DNA of 64,000 bases from Pigmentibacter sp. JX0631 (GCF_029873255.1 NZ_CP123622.1:3199001-3263000), one strand, 5' to 3'. Counted from the first letter of the stretch, positions 29,101-36,245 are shown. The notes: generated by a model not told the origin, from the letters alone. A program made the numbers and translations.

Positions 29101-32100
29101 TAGCAAACCAAGATTTAAAAAAACATGGAGGTTTTATAGCTTTCGGTGAAATGGATTTGAAAATTTCAGGAGATTTTAAAAATGAAGGTACTTTTTTCAA
29201 TGCGGACGGAAAACTTGAAGCTCAAAATATAATAAATGATGGTGGTAAAATTATTGGTAATAATACGCAACTAGAAGCGAAGAAAGATTTTAAAAATATT
29301 GAAGGCATGCTTTTAAGCGATAAACAAAAAGGAAATCTTTTTATTAAAGCTGGCAATAAAATATTTATGGAAACAAAAGCAGTTGATATTGATTATACAA
29401 TTGATGGAGTAAAACAAAAGTTAACTGAAGTTGGAGCTGTAGCAAGCGTTTCTGGTCATAATATTTCGTTATATTCTGAGGGAAATATTGAAAAAATTGG
29501 AACTCAAATTGATGCAACTGGAAAATTGCAGCAATATGCAAAAGGAAATATCGACGCTAAAAGTACTGTACTTGAAAAAGCCATTCATTCAAACACAATG
29601 AATGGCGGATATTTAAAAGAAAAATCTACTACCCACTTTATTGGCAATGAAAAATCTGGAAGTGACAATATTTTAATTGCTGAAAAAGATATTAATTATA
29701 AAGGCGTGGATATTGAATCGAAGGGGAAACTAAGTGTTTCTGGAGAAAATGTAACATTTAAAGCCGAAGTAGAATCTAATCATGATGAATATTATAGTTC
29801 AGTAAGAAATAGTCAGATTTATAATTCAGCGACAACTGAAAAATCCGTAGGCGGAAAACTTAATGCCAATAATAACATTTTAATTATTGCCACAGGTGAA
29901 AAAACAGGAGAAAAAGATGCAAATGGAGAAGCTGTTTCCAAAAATGGTACAGGAAATGTTAATTTAACAGGTACTGAAATAAAATCTAAAAATGCAAATA
30001 TCATTATTAATGCAAATAATGATGTGAATGTAATTTCTCAGGTATTGAATAATAAATTTGCCTCTTGGTCTGTTCAAACAAGTGAGGGGGCTGTAAATTC
30101 AACTACGACTTCAGCAAACTCTGGGCAAAATAGCCAGGGTATAACTCAATCAGTTTTAAGTGCAAATAATATTTTAATTAATGCTGGCGATCAAAATAAA
30201 AAGCAAGGAAATATTAATATTCAATCAGGGCAACTAGTGGCTTCTAAAGATATTCAACTAAATGCAGGCAATGAAATTAATATTATTTCACAAGAATTAA
30301 AGAGTGAAAGCCATTCCCATTCGGAAAGTTCAACAAGTGGTCTAATGGGAACTAGTGTTTCAAGCTTTACTGTTGGGCAAAAAGACGAAAAACAAAAAGG
30401 AACAAGTAAAGTTACACAAAATATTGGATCCACTGTGGCAACAAAAGATGGTAACATTAGTATAAATGCAGGTGGAAAATATTACCAAAAAGGTTCAAAT
30501 TTATTGTCAGTAAATGGATCTGTAGATGTAGAAGCAGAATCTATAAAAATAGAACATACAAAAAATATTTATGTTGGAGCACAAGAGAGAGAAGTCTCTG
30601 TCAATGGTTTAAATGTTGGTGCAAGAAATGAAGCATTTTCTTTAGGACAAAACTTATACAATAATTATAATACTTCTCAAAATACAACTGATCCGCGAAT
30701 GCAAGCAATTTTAGCAGCTGCTTCAGGATTGTCAGTTTATAATACCCTAAGTCCCGCTTTAGATAAAAATGATCCAAAAGAACTAGCTAAGTTGAAGGTT
30801 TCAACAGGAATTGGCGGTAGTTCGCAAAAAAACTCTATGAGTTATTATAATGAAGAAATAAATGCTTCATCAATTAATGCCGGCAATAATGTTTCTTTAA
30901 AGGCAAGAGGGGCGGGCGCAGATAGCAAAATTGAAATTTATGGTTCTGATGTTAAAGCAAATAATAAATTAACCCTAAATGCTGAAGGCGATATTATTGC
31001 AAATGCTGCTAAAGCAATGTCGAAATCAAGTTCCGATGCGCTTTCTTATAGTTGGCAAGCTGGGGTAGCCTTCAATGTTAGCACTGAAGGAGTTGGTGTT
31101 GCTGGTGAGGTAACAGGAACACTTGGGCAAAGTGGAACTAATAAGTATGAAGTTGCGCATAGAAATAGCCATTTAGAAGGTTCAAAACAAGTTGAAATTG
31201 TTTCTGGTGGAAATACCAATTTAATTGGTGGTACCATTCGAGGTGATAAAGTAACAGGGGATATTAAGGGTAATTTGTATATTGAAAGTTTGCAAGATTT
31301 AAGTAAATTTTCAAGTGATGCAAAATCAGGTTCACTTACAGGAACAGCTTGTGTTCCGCCAATTTGCGCTGGAAATTCTGGCGCAAGTTTTAGCTATACG
31401 CAGACAGATATGGACAGCTATTATCAAAGTGTTGGTGAGCAATCGGGAATATTTGCTGGGTCACAAGGGTTTCAATTAAAAGTTGGTGGAAATACGCACC
31501 TAAAAGGTGCAGTGATATCTTCAAACGACGAAGCAATAAAAAACAAGAGAAATACATTTGAAACGGGAACATTTAGTAGTGAAGATATAGTAAATAAAGC
31601 GTGGTATGAAGCAAGTCAATTTACAGTTGCTGGTTCAGTAGGAACGTTAAATAATAGCGTAGCACCGACAGTACCATTGTATTCATCAGATTCCAAATCC
31701 AACACGACATATAGTGGTGTATCGGGAGGAAGTTTTGTAATAAGAGATGATGCAAAACAAAGAGAGTTAACAGGTAAGAGTGCAGAGCGGACGATAGCCG
31801 AGACAAATCGAGACACATCAAATACGCATGAGAAATTGGCGGTGATATTTGATGAGCAAAAAATAACAACAGAGTTTCAAATAGTAACAACATTTAATAA
31901 TGAATTAAATACGTTTATAAATAATCAAGCAAATAAACAGGATAATTATAAGAAAGAATTAGAAGGATTATTGGACAGTGGTGCAGATCCCAATTCATCC
32001 GAAGTAAAAGAAGCGCAATCAAATTTAGAATCAGCAGAGAAGTGGGGACCAGGAGGAAGCTACAGACAAATAGCGCAGGCGTTATCGCTAGCGATATCAG

Positions 32101-33920
32101 GGAATGTAGGTGGAAGTAATATTGATTTAATAAAAGGGTTTGCAGCAAATTACCTCCAAAGTTTGGGAGCAGAAAAGGTAAAAGAGTTAGCACAGCATTT
32201 AGGTGGAGAAGGAAGTCCAGCGCATGTGGCCTTACATGCGGTATTAGGTTGTGTAGCAGGAAGTATAAAAGGAACATGTGAACAAACGGCAGTAGGAGCA
32301 GCTGCAGGAGTAGTAGTAAACGAATTACTAAAAGAAGATAAAAAGTTAACAGCGGAAGAAAAAGAAAAGAAATTAAATATAACAACAGGGTTGATAGGAA
32401 GCTTAGCGAATGCGTTAGGGGAAAAGAATGTAGCAGCGGTAACAAGTGGAGCGCAGATAGAGAGTGAGAATAATAGTTTAAAGAAATTAGATCATATTAG
32501 TCTTGGTGTTTCTTTAGTAGATGCTGCTCGTTTAAAAATGATAAAAATGCAGTCAGATAATTTAAAACAAGAATTAGAGAAACATATTGGTGAATATGCA
32601 ACAGTAGGCGATTACGTTTTTAATAGTCATACATTTGAATCAGAGCTTTTAATGTTGAGTGAGGGTAAGAAAACCTTTGCTGAGTTTTTAGATGCGTATG
32701 GAAAAAGTGCAGTTTTAGAAATTATATTAAACAAAAGCTTATCAAGGTTAACAGAATTAAAACCAGAATTAAAAAGTATTTTACAACCAGCCTTACTAAA
32801 TGTTCAAAAGAAAGGTGAAGATTGGTTATTAAATGAAGGGTTATCGAAACAAGAGCAAATTAAATTAACAGAAAAATATGAAGATACCTATAAACTTTTG
32901 AGTGGAAAAACAAGTTTAAAAGAGTTGGAACGCACAAAAGGAATAGGATATTTATTAGAAGTAGGTAGCGAACTAAATAAAAAAGGAATTCACTTAGATA
33001 AGAAAGGTGGAACAGATTGGCAATTAGTAAGAATAGATAGTAAGACACAAAAGGAAAAAGCCCTCAATATAAATCTTGTGAATGGTGTTCAAGAGGGTTA
33101 TCAAAGTACAAGTGAAAGCAAAAATTTAAAAGACATAATTGAAGGGAAAACAACTTGGGAAGAGTTGGCAAATAAAAAAGGCAAAGATTATGTAGAAAGG
33201 TTAGTCAAGAGCAAAGAAGCAGAAGGAATATGGAATAATGAATTAATAAATCCAAATACAAGTATAAACGGAGATAAAGAAAATACAATATTAAAGAAAT
33301 GGGATGAAGGAAAAAATTACTTGGTAGAAAATGATCCAAAATTAAAAGACAAGCCAAGTATATTAGGTAACAAAGCGCCATATTCATCAAGAGAAATAGC
33401 AGAAGATATGAAGGATAGGCATGGTAAAGACAATGTGACTTCAACGACAGTACCTCCTTTGAATAAACCGAATGTAAAAATGGCAGGGAAAGAAAAAGTA
33501 ATACAATTAGATGTTCAAAAACAAGAATGGGATGTAGATAAAAAACAATTTAAAACGGTGACAGAAAAGCAAGACGTAAAAATAGTATTTGACAAGAAAG
33601 GATATCCAATATTTGATGATGTTATGAAGGTGGAAGTGAGAATTCCTGTGAAAGAATATCGGGAAATGGAGTATAGACAACAATTGAAAGCTGCAACAAA
33701 AGAGTTAAAGAGGTTAATTCAGGAAAACATAATTCCAAAAACTTCATTCACAGCGAAACAATTAGAACAAATAAATAAGGAATTACCAAACTTTGATGGA
33801 TATACATGGCATCATCACCAAGAAACTGGTAGAATGCAATCTGTTCCTCGGAATATTCATGAAAAAGTTAGTCATATAGGTTGGGAAGGAATGCAAGGAG
33901 AAACTAAAAATGAGAAATGA
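17139..33920 (+). CDS. cdiA: Giant two-partner secretion exoprotein with C-terminal WHH nuclease toxin (CdiA type)
   Basis: 5593 residues; likely a surface filament that delivers its C-terminus into neighbouring cells. Long signal region, with 40 mostly polar residues including CKKC, then a hydrophobic core and cleavage after A60 (SSIVYA-QIE). TPS domain about 61-330 with NPNG at 171-174 and ITCDGCGF. FHA-type repeats, in which residues 1195-2490 are 173-residue units. A non-repetitive region (about 3446-3990) is in the receptor-binding/YP position of CdiA. FHA-2 repeats run from about 3990 to 4830. The pretoxin module starts at WGPGGSYRQ (4969) and ends at SENN (5109-5112) instead of the usual VENN. 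The C-terminal region (481 residues) ends in a nuclease with YTWHHHQETGRMQSVP (W5557, HHH 5558-5560), the WHH/LHH group of HNH/EndoVII nucleases. The good SD AAAGGAA precedes the ATG. Confidence 0.92.
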   Translation: MCKKNLKKLKNLNNNNFNKINFGIQCKKCHTSIPLFNLKRIFSSVLVAAYYACHSSIVYAQIEAFQNAPSGHKPIMDAAHNGVPVVHIAPPNNAGVSHNQFENFNVNGNGAILNNSNQDVQTQLAGWIAANPQFGQNSASVIVNEVMSTNPSYLSGAIEVAGKFADVIIANPNGITCDGCGFINTGRASLVVGRPEFSHDGLVDSFQNLNGQLIIGGKGLNVTNILQLDLIAKSMTVSGEVWANKLNAVLSSSKVNYKNLNANKNENSTGRANGFALDIKAMGGMHAKQLFIVATDKGLGVNSQGRLSSLESDLVLNANGDIKLKDIFAKNNLEISGSENIFLTGKVISENSVKLKSERDIENLGVVSSNGILNINSLNLNNKGELIQNSNNSIILEIKNKSENSGIISGKGEIKITAEKIEDKNGKYESLSTINLASKDFKTDGMSLVSQNIEVKSDSIEIIKTNIATSDSVNVISDNLILGNNSKIIAGNKVKIDSSALKSELSEITSNKEININLMSPLVNNNSKIISENVLNINSNGLENNNGYISANSASLNFNGNEVNNQSGKIIVENDIDLNSSYLNNSNGMIVSGKNVKINTNSNNLNNSNGVLKAEGFIDVNAINSEINNTSGKIISNEKITLNSLFINNNYAEINSGNVEINSSLSNSYGIVNSTNSIELKGDLVLNNEGKILAEKNVIIDSNQKNINNNYGNILSNGKISLNSNSIDNNSGFISGYKEIIVASNYISNNEGRILSASGDISITKGELNNNFGIVNARDSIKINSENINNSKGTIVGSNLDIFTNDIDNRNGEILGKNKIDITSKNIDNSYGSINSENILKVNSSNYDVLNNYGKISAKNDLQLLSNNLQNSNGNISSGNKGSIETNKIENINGEIISKINLNIKSTEITNSGQIQSLGNLDVNSADLKNYNGNIIAGNNLNIKSNIVENMKGKINSGDNVTIDAKSMDNTDGQIKARSTTINLLNNGNLINKNGEIFAEEYLKIKAELSSNDGGKIRSNGNMVLDFEGTNFNNAGGTIESGKSMQIFAKEIDNSKGKLKSGTNIDLQITNLLNKEGEINAKENLKLKANSVLNILGKFFAKNQDLNLGENGILNNENGELFSEKNLSIQSSELNNNSGKIIANENVVINSGLTVENKLGIISSNNEINISSNTLENNFGNISANNLFVKTGELNNEEGKILASGNNSVNAGNIENKQGKIHGQVVAVTLTQGSSISNSSGELLAEKSLSLQGGVAANDQGLISAKESSVINTQGEELNNNSGKVQAVGTLTINSADISNKQGEIVSTDKLQIESTAFNNETGKVLSSKEIAIKSKELNNKQGEIVVQNTGTPIAGHIVIQTQGQKINNEEGKILASGNNSVNAGNIENKQGKIHGQAVAVTLVQGSSISNSSGELLAEKSLSLQGGVAANDQGLISAKESAVINTQGEILNNNSGKVQAVGTLTINSADISNKQGEIVSTDKLQIESMAFNNETGKVLSSKEIAIKSKELYNKQGEIVVQNSGAPLAGHIVIQTQGQKINNEEGKILASGNNSVNAGNIENKQGKIHGQEVAVTLVQGSSISNSSGELLAEKSLNLQGGVAANDQGLISAKESAVINTQGEILNNNSGKVQAIGTLTINSADISNKQGEIVSTDKLQIESAAFNNETGKVLSSKEIAIKSKELNNKQGEIVVQNTGAPLAGHIVIQTQGQKINNEEGKILASGNNSVNAGNIENKQGKIHGQAVAVTLTQGSSISNSSGELLAEKSINLQGGVAANDQGLISAKESAVINTQGEKLNNNSGKVQAVGTLTINSADISNKQGEIVSTDKLQIESTAFNNETGKVLSSKEIAIKSKELNNKQGEIVVQNTGAPLAGHIVIQTQGQKINNEEGKILASGNNSVNAGNIENKQGKIHGQAVAVTLTQGSSISNSSGELLAEKSLSLQGGVAANDQGLISAKESAVINTQGEKLNNNSGKVQAVGTLTINSSDISNKQGEIVSTDKMQIESTAFNNETGKVLSSKEIAIKSKELNNKQGEIVVQNTGTPLSGHIAIQTQGQKINNEEGKILASGNNSVNAGNIENKQGKIHGQVVAVTLTQGSSISNRSGELLAEKSLNLQGGVAANDQGLISAKESAVINTQGEKLNNNNGKVQAVGTLTINSSDISNKQGEIVSTDKLQIESTAFNNETGKVLSSKEIAIKSKELNNKQGEIVVQNTGAPLAGHIVIQTQGQKVNNEQGKILASGNNMLEAGNLENKQGKIHGQAVAVTLTQGSSISNSSGELLAEKSLSLQGGVAANDQGLISAKESAVINTQGEKLNNNSGKVQAVGTLTINSSDISNKQGEIVSTDKLQIESTAFSNETGKVLSSKEIAIKSKELNNKQGEIIVQNTGAPLAGHIVIQTQGQKVNNEEGKILASGNNSVNAGNIENKQGKIHGQAVAVTLTQGSSISNSSGELLAEKSLSLQGGVAANDQGLISAKESAVINTQGEKLNNEKGRIQAQQNLAINSAQLINKQGNISTQMNAEINSFDISNIFGHIFSKENLNINSSNIDNTNGKINGQDLNMLLAGSSSISNNDGKIIAEKSFDLKGGLLTNVKGEILANYDLNFNSHGLLINNDQGSIHSNQNIDIQSGLLTNRQGSIQSERNSKFKSSDLINDKGKIFSQEKIDVDSNLISNKEGFIVAKEIEINTNNHKIENQKGTIHSKNDINIQSNDLHNEHGSILAGNRLNLTTASIFNNYGYLAGQSGINSNSQKIDNTSGLILTKKIAASLGMNTNNKEIINKLGTIVSSNDLSIQSGDIKNENGKLFGQSIDIKLVKGTNLSNDNGSIISKSDLNITGGLNSNKFGLIASHGNSNINSDGQTVNNSQGVIQANKQLTLKTENLNNNQGVIASVDQLKINSKILDNDKGKLFTTGSSNINIETNKQKLSNNEGKISASGNLALNASELISNKGVVSAENVDVNLNNGKLENDHGKLIAEEKLNINSGFISNKYGTLGSNNKLDINTNKHNLDNLNGKLQAEIATIQSGNFDNQNGVINVGNKLNVNSELFNNNNGIIVVHSINNNNSNEFILDTNGNEFSNVGGKIFANVLTKILNTSNIKNNNGYLFAKDLTIKIDHLQNNHGIVFTSNHLKIDANELSNQNGRIISSNTLTANISNVIQNQQGQINATGNLNLKTQNFNNSSGQIASLSNLILNANQINNSSGTIHGNGASKIEASSTNNNSGHIYSNGSLVLNSSTLQNENGNIGTTQNLEINSSSNSLGGKIISQGNMNLNISSNYTNTTDLAAGGNLNLSTAGLTNSNKIQANGNLKINTSGDATNNKGATIAAKSAELNVQGKFTNLGKFDGENVKINAASIENKAQISGNNLDIKANEILNHEQGKFVGASANGSINFAGGNLTNEKGGEILSAGNISFSLDKLTNISTKIYASGNINFNSTDVTNKKENYVTEIREIVYNYSPHKNELQFEKGDILGHKRREKITHRKTTYGEEIKEDSAVGEIKAGGNMHFAGNVLNDKSVIISAGTMIFNQASTNNASYIIERQYWENGNFFDVHRYEISFSDSMFGGFQTKHEIRTDDKVLFNITRSDNAMEKHTLTEAIMVGNKAVGTLTQAQNINLSATQNIVPSLSFSSPAQNPGVSLVKLNKESNYQGSIQSSFNPDEQVLQTAATNNQSFVGNKLSLQAVQKENIQTAQLQTYGKVLTDNISFRNGSIENPNIPLFANRNTQFSFSGMTQYNADQGSLLNYSNTSEVIPAELSLTDKENFNFGNISIDNKNNENIEINTFENANNILNSQETEPFSVPLDNGLLKQSNVFQYFDPAAFNQNYALNMFDYFAANKQSIKQNYQLSFTELEKYSLSNLEQKGVNFRKETDSKYTDYNNFYASDYYFNQLKLQPDRQLKKYGDNQNGRLADADDNLGLTGQTFLTNYQATEKQFVQIVNAGKQFTQSYQISPGTNLSAESMKQLTSIIIANVDEKTNKVEKGLRNLANQDLKKHGGFIAFGEMDLKISGDFKNEGTFFNADGKLEAQNIINDGGKIIGNNTQLEAKKDFKNIEGMLLSDKQKGNLFIKAGNKIFMETKAVDIDYTIDGVKQKLTEVGAVASVSGHNISLYSEGNIEKIGTQIDATGKLQQYAKGNIDAKSTVLEKAIHSNTMNGGYLKEKSTTHFIGNEKSGSDNILIAEKDINYKGVDIESKGKLSVSGENVTFKAEVESNHDEYYSSVRNSQIYNSATTEKSVGGKLNANNNILIIATGEKTGEKDANGEAVSKNGTGNVNLTGTEIKSKNANIIINANNDVNVISQVLNNKFASWSVQTSEGAVNSTTTSANSGQNSQGITQSVLSANNILINAGDQNKKQGNINIQSGQLVASKDIQLNAGNEINIISQELKSESHSHSESSTSGLMGTSVSSFTVGQKDEKQKGTSKVTQNIGSTVATKDGNISINAGGKYYQKGSNLLSVNGSVDVEAESIKIEHTKNIYVGAQEREVSVNGLNVGARNEAFSLGQNLYNNYNTSQNTTDPRMQAILAAASGLSVYNTLSPALDKNDPKELAKLKVSTGIGGSSQKNSMSYYNEEINASSINAGNNVSLKARGAGADSKIEIYGSDVKANNKLTLNAEGDIIANAAKAMSKSSSDALSYSWQAGVAFNVSTEGVGVAGEVTGTLGQSGTNKYEVAHRNSHLEGSKQVEIVSGGNTNLIGGTIRGDKVTGDIKGNLYIESLQDLSKFSSDAKSGSLTGTACVPPICAGNSGASFSYTQTDMDSYYQSVGEQSGIFAGSQGFQLKVGGNTHLKGAVISSNDEAIKNKRNTFETGTFSSEDIVNKAWYEASQFTVAGSVGTLNNSVAPTVPLYSSDSKSNTTYSGVSGGSFVIRDDAKQRELTGKSAERTIAETNRDTSNTHEKLAVIFDEQKITTEFQIVTTFNNELNTFINNQANKQDNYKKELEGLLDSGADPNSSEVKEAQSNLESAEKWGPGGSYRQIAQALSLAISGNVGGSNIDLIKGFAANYLQSLGAEKVKELAQHLGGEGSPAHVALHAVLGCVAGSIKGTCEQTAVGAAAGVVVNELLKEDKKLTAEEKEKKLNITTGLIGSLANALGEKNVAAVTSGAQIESENNSLKKLDHISLGVSLVDAARLKMIKMQSDNLKQELEKHIGEYATVGDYVFNSHTFESELLMLSEGKKTFAEFLDAYGKSAVLEIILNKSLSRLTELKPELKSILQPALLNVQKKGEDWLLNEGLSKQEQIKLTEKYEDTYKLLSGKTSLKELERTKGIGYLLEVGSELNKKGIHLDKKGGTDWQLVRIDSKTQKEKALNINLVNGVQEGYQSTSESKNLKDIIEGKTTWEELANKKGKDYVERLVKSKEAEGIWNNELINPNTSINGDKENTILKKWDEGKNYLVENDPKLKDKPSILGNKAPYSSREIAEDMKDRHGKDNVTSTTVPPLNKPNVKMAGKEKVIQLDVQKQEWDVDKKQFKTVTEKQDVKIVFDKKGYPIFDDVMKVEVRIPVKEYREMEYRQQLKAATKELKRLIQENIIPKTSFTAKQLEQINKELPNFDGYTWHHHQETGRMQSVPRNIHEKVSHIGWEGMQGETKNEK
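20721..24606 (+). repeat. Seven and a half tandem 519-bp repeats inside cdiA
   Basis: Units of exactly 519 bp (173 codons) start at 20721, 21240, 21759, 22278, 22797, 23316, 23835 and 24354; the last is partial and diverges near 24606. Each begins NNEEGKILASGNN or a close variant and contains GSSISNSSGELLAEKS, ANDQGLISAKES and VVQNTGAPLAGH. Differences between copies are scattered substitutions with no indels, which suggests ongoing homogenisation or recent expansion. Copy number may vary between strains. Confidence 0.95.
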
Positions 33921-34482
33921 AATTGAATGGATAGCCTCAGAACAACCTACAAATATAGATCAGATAAAAGAATTTGAAATTAAGTCTGGTTATAAATTTC
34001 CTAAGAGTTATATAGATTTAATGATAAAATATAATGGAGCAACTATACTTAATTACATAACTAGCTTTAAAGTTTATTATAAAAGTGGTAAAATGTATCC
34101 TAATACCTTTGGAATTGGACAGTTTTTGGCTTTTGGAGAAGAAAGTATTTCTCATATTACTAATCTAATAGATTGGTGTAATGATAATAATAATCGTGAT
34201 GAAAATTATCCAATACCAGAATTTATATTACCCATTATTTATGATGGCGGAGGTAATTATGTTTGTTTTGATTACCGACATGATCCAAAAACGGATAATC
34301 CTAAAGTAGTGTTTTGGTTTCATGAAGAAGCTGGATGCTTGGAAGAAGGTTTAGAAGTTTATTTTATAGCCAATAGTTTCGATGAGTTTTTAGATTGTTT
34401 GTTTGATAGTAGGACGGAGAAAGAAAAAGTGGAAGATGAAATTTCCAGAAAAGAATATTTAGAGATGTTTGGTTCAAAGTAA
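33910..34482 (+). CDS. cdiI: SUKH (SMI1/KNR4) family immunity protein
   Basis: 190-residue cytoplasmic protein, probably the antidote to the WHH nuclease at the end of cdiA. SUKH features are IKEFEIKSGYKFPKSYIDLMIKYNG near the start, then FLAFGEESI, and the ILPIIYDGGGNYVCFDYR core (about 106-123) followed by PKVVFWFHEE. SUKH proteins are the commonest partners of WHH and LHH nuclease toxins. The ATG overlaps the last 11 nt of cdiA and an AAGGAG lies about nine nt upstream inside it, so translation is probably coupled, as expected for toxin-immunity pairs. A strong inverted repeat follows. Confidence 0.88.
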   Translation: MRNEIEWIASEQPTNIDQIKEFEIKSGYKFPKSYIDLMIKYNGATILNYITSFKVYYKSGKMYPNTFGIGQFLAFGEESISHITNLIDWCNDNNNRDENYPIPEFILPIIYDGGGNYVCFDYRHDPKTDNPKVVFWFHEEAGCLEEGLEVYFIANSFDEFLDCLFDSRTEKEKVEDEISRKEYLEMFGSK

Positions 34483-34502
34483 TACTTATATATTCTTTGA
34501 AG

Positions 34503-34534
34503 AAATAGGTAAATAAAATTTATTTACCTATTTT
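34503..34534 (+). terminator. Terminator-like inverted repeat after the CDI locus
   Basis: AAATAGGTAAATA and TATTTACCTATTT, 13 perfect pairs around AAATT, followed by TAATTT. It lies 20 nt after the immunity stop. It is symmetric and could act in both directions, ending the opposite lipoprotein transcript as well. Confidence 0.7.
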
Positions 34535-34688
34535 AATTTGAAATAGTTTTAACTTGATCTGACAAAAGTATTGAAATGAAAAGTTAATTTTCTAACCGCT
34601 ATTTAAATAACTTCCTTTAATAAAATCTTATTGTATTTCTTTTAAGAGCATATTATGAAATTAAAGTTAAAAAACTAAACTAATTAGT

Positions 34689-35621
34689 CTAATAAGTTAA
34701 ATGAAACTCAGTTGGAATTTCTATACCTTCTTTGTTATCTACATAAAGAACAATTGTTAATAATTTTAGATGATCTGTTAATATTTTAGAAGGGTCTTCA
34801 TTTTTGTTATAAGATAATGGCAAATTTCCAAGAAATTGAAGATCGTTTGCTGATATTTTAATATTAGAAGAATTTACTATTTTATTAAGACCGTTATTTA
34901 TATTACTTGATGAATCAAAAATTGAATAACTTTTTATGAGATAATTATTTTCTATATTAAACTCTAATTCACCTTTGTAACTAATGATTTGGACTAAGTC
35001 TGAGGTTGATATTTTAAGTCGATTTATTGCATTAAAAAAGAAGCCTTTATTATCTATTTTCTTAACTTTATTATCTCCGAAATAGATTGTATTTTCTTTT
35101 GACTTAAATACGTCATTGACTACTACATTTTCTTGTGGATTATAAACATCTATTCTAAATTCTCTATTTTTTCCAGAGATTATTTCTGAAGAAATTTTAT
35201 ACTTTTTATTATGATTTTCATCTTTAAGAAAATATATATCTTTGCTTTTTGAATCTGTATCTAAATTAAATCCTTTTTCAAGTTTATAAACTTCATTTTT
35301 ATTATCTTGATTGCTAAATTCCATGCTTGTAATATTAATATTACAAGCATTATTACCATTTTCATTAAAAGAAAATTTATTATATTGGCTTCCTGCTTGC
35401 CATTTTATTTCTTCATCTTCTTCACATTCTTTTGAAAAATTGCCACTGATGGCTAAGCTATAATTTTTTATAGGAATTTTATCTGAAAATTTAAATGTAT
35501 ATGTTGTTTCTTTAGAGCTTTTGCCACTGCTAGAGTTTGTATTATTTGATTTATTACCATCTTTACAACCTATAGTAGTTAATGCTGCTAATGCTAAAGA
35601 AACTTTAAAAGCGAACTTCAT
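34689..35621 (-). CDS. Putative lipoprotein, function unknown
   Basis: 310 residues. A signal peptide ends in lipobox LTTIGC (C19), followed by a Ser/Asn/Lys-rich spacer, so a lipid-anchored periplasmic or surface protein. The rest is polar, beta-rich in appearance and rich in Lys, Asn and Ser, with no domain I recognise. SD AGGAGG precedes the ATG. It faces the CDI locus; I see no sequence link to it. Confidence 0.75.
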   Translation of the reverse strand: MKFAFKVSLALAALTTIGCKDGNKSNNTNSSSGKSSKETTYTFKFSDKIPIKNYSLAISGNFSKECEEDEEIKWQAGSQYNKFSFNENGNNACNINITSMEFSNQDNKNEVYKLEKGFNLDTDSKSKDIYFLKDENHNKKYKISSEIISGKNREFRIDVYNPQENVVVNDVFKSKENTIYFGDNKVKKIDNKGFFFNAINRLKISTSDLVQIISYKGELEFNIENNYLIKSYSIFDSSSNINNGLNKIVNSSNIKISANDLQFLGNLPLSYNKNEDPSKILTDHLKLLTIVLYVDNKEGIEIPTEFHLTY

Positions 35622-35732
35622 TAAACCTCCTATACTTTAATTACTTGAATGAAAAATTCCCGCTATTAGACAAAAATATTATTCTAATTTTTAATTAAAA
35701 CTGGTTTTATTTTTCAAAAAGTTGCAATAAAA

Positions 35733-35762
35733 AGCAAGGAAATTAAAATTAAGTTCCTTGCT
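35733..35762 (-). terminator. Rho-independent terminator of the 35784-36245 gene
   Basis: On the minus strand AGCAAGGAA and TTCCTTGCT (nine pairs, 12-nt loop) are followed by TTTTATTG, 22 nt after the stop codon of the lipoprotein gene. Confidence 0.75.
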
Positions 35763-35783
35763 ATAATTAGAAATTTTTAACTA

Positions 35784-36245
35784 TTAATCTCTATTAAATT
35801 CTATGTAAGTTATTTCTGATTCAATTGAATTAGTAGAATATGAAGATGGGATATAAAGTTTTAATTTGTTATCAACTAATTTTAGCAATCCCATTTGATA
35901 TTTTATTTTTTTATTTCCAACAATCATATTACAGTTTGTAGGACTTAGATGAATTCTGTCTGTCTCTTTTTCCAAAAGAAATTTACCTTCAGTACAACCT
36001 GAAATTCTTGATAATCCATTTGCTTTTTCAAAACTTAGGGAATCTCCCGCTTTAGAAATATTTACTATAATTTGTTGGTTTTTTGAAATCCAACGTGTTT
36101 CTCTTAGATCTTCAATGGCAGTGTCTTTTTCAGGAAGTGTTGAAAATGATTTCGCAGCTTTTTTATTATTACTGCTTTCATTATTCTTTCCGCAAGAAGC
36201 TAGTATTAGGCAAGAGCTCAAAGCAACTAAAAACAAATTTTTCAT
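35784..36245 (-). CDS. Small putative lipoprotein, function unknown
   Basis: 153 residues with signal peptide and lipobox LILASC (C19) followed by GKNNESSNNKK. The mature part contains RETRWISKNQQIIVNISKAGDSLSF and SGCTEGKFLLEKE, reminiscent of small META- or lipocalin-like folds, but I cannot assign a family. SD AAGGAATA lies just upstream of ATG. It has its own terminator and a long, palindrome-rich upstream region. Confidence 0.7.
   Translation of the reverse strand: MKNLFLVALSSCLILASCGKNNESSNNKKAAKSFSTLPEKDTAIEDLRETRWISKNQQIIVNISKAGDSLSFEKANGLSRISGCTEGKFLLEKETDRIHLSPTNCNMIVGNKKIKYQMGLLKLVDNKLKLYIPSSYSTNSIESEITYIEFNRD

Noticed and set aside
31621-33444. Long antisense ORFs opposite the cdiA C-terminal region
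   Set aside because: They are Leu/Phe-rich shadows of the cdiA frame without SD; they reflect codon use, not genes.
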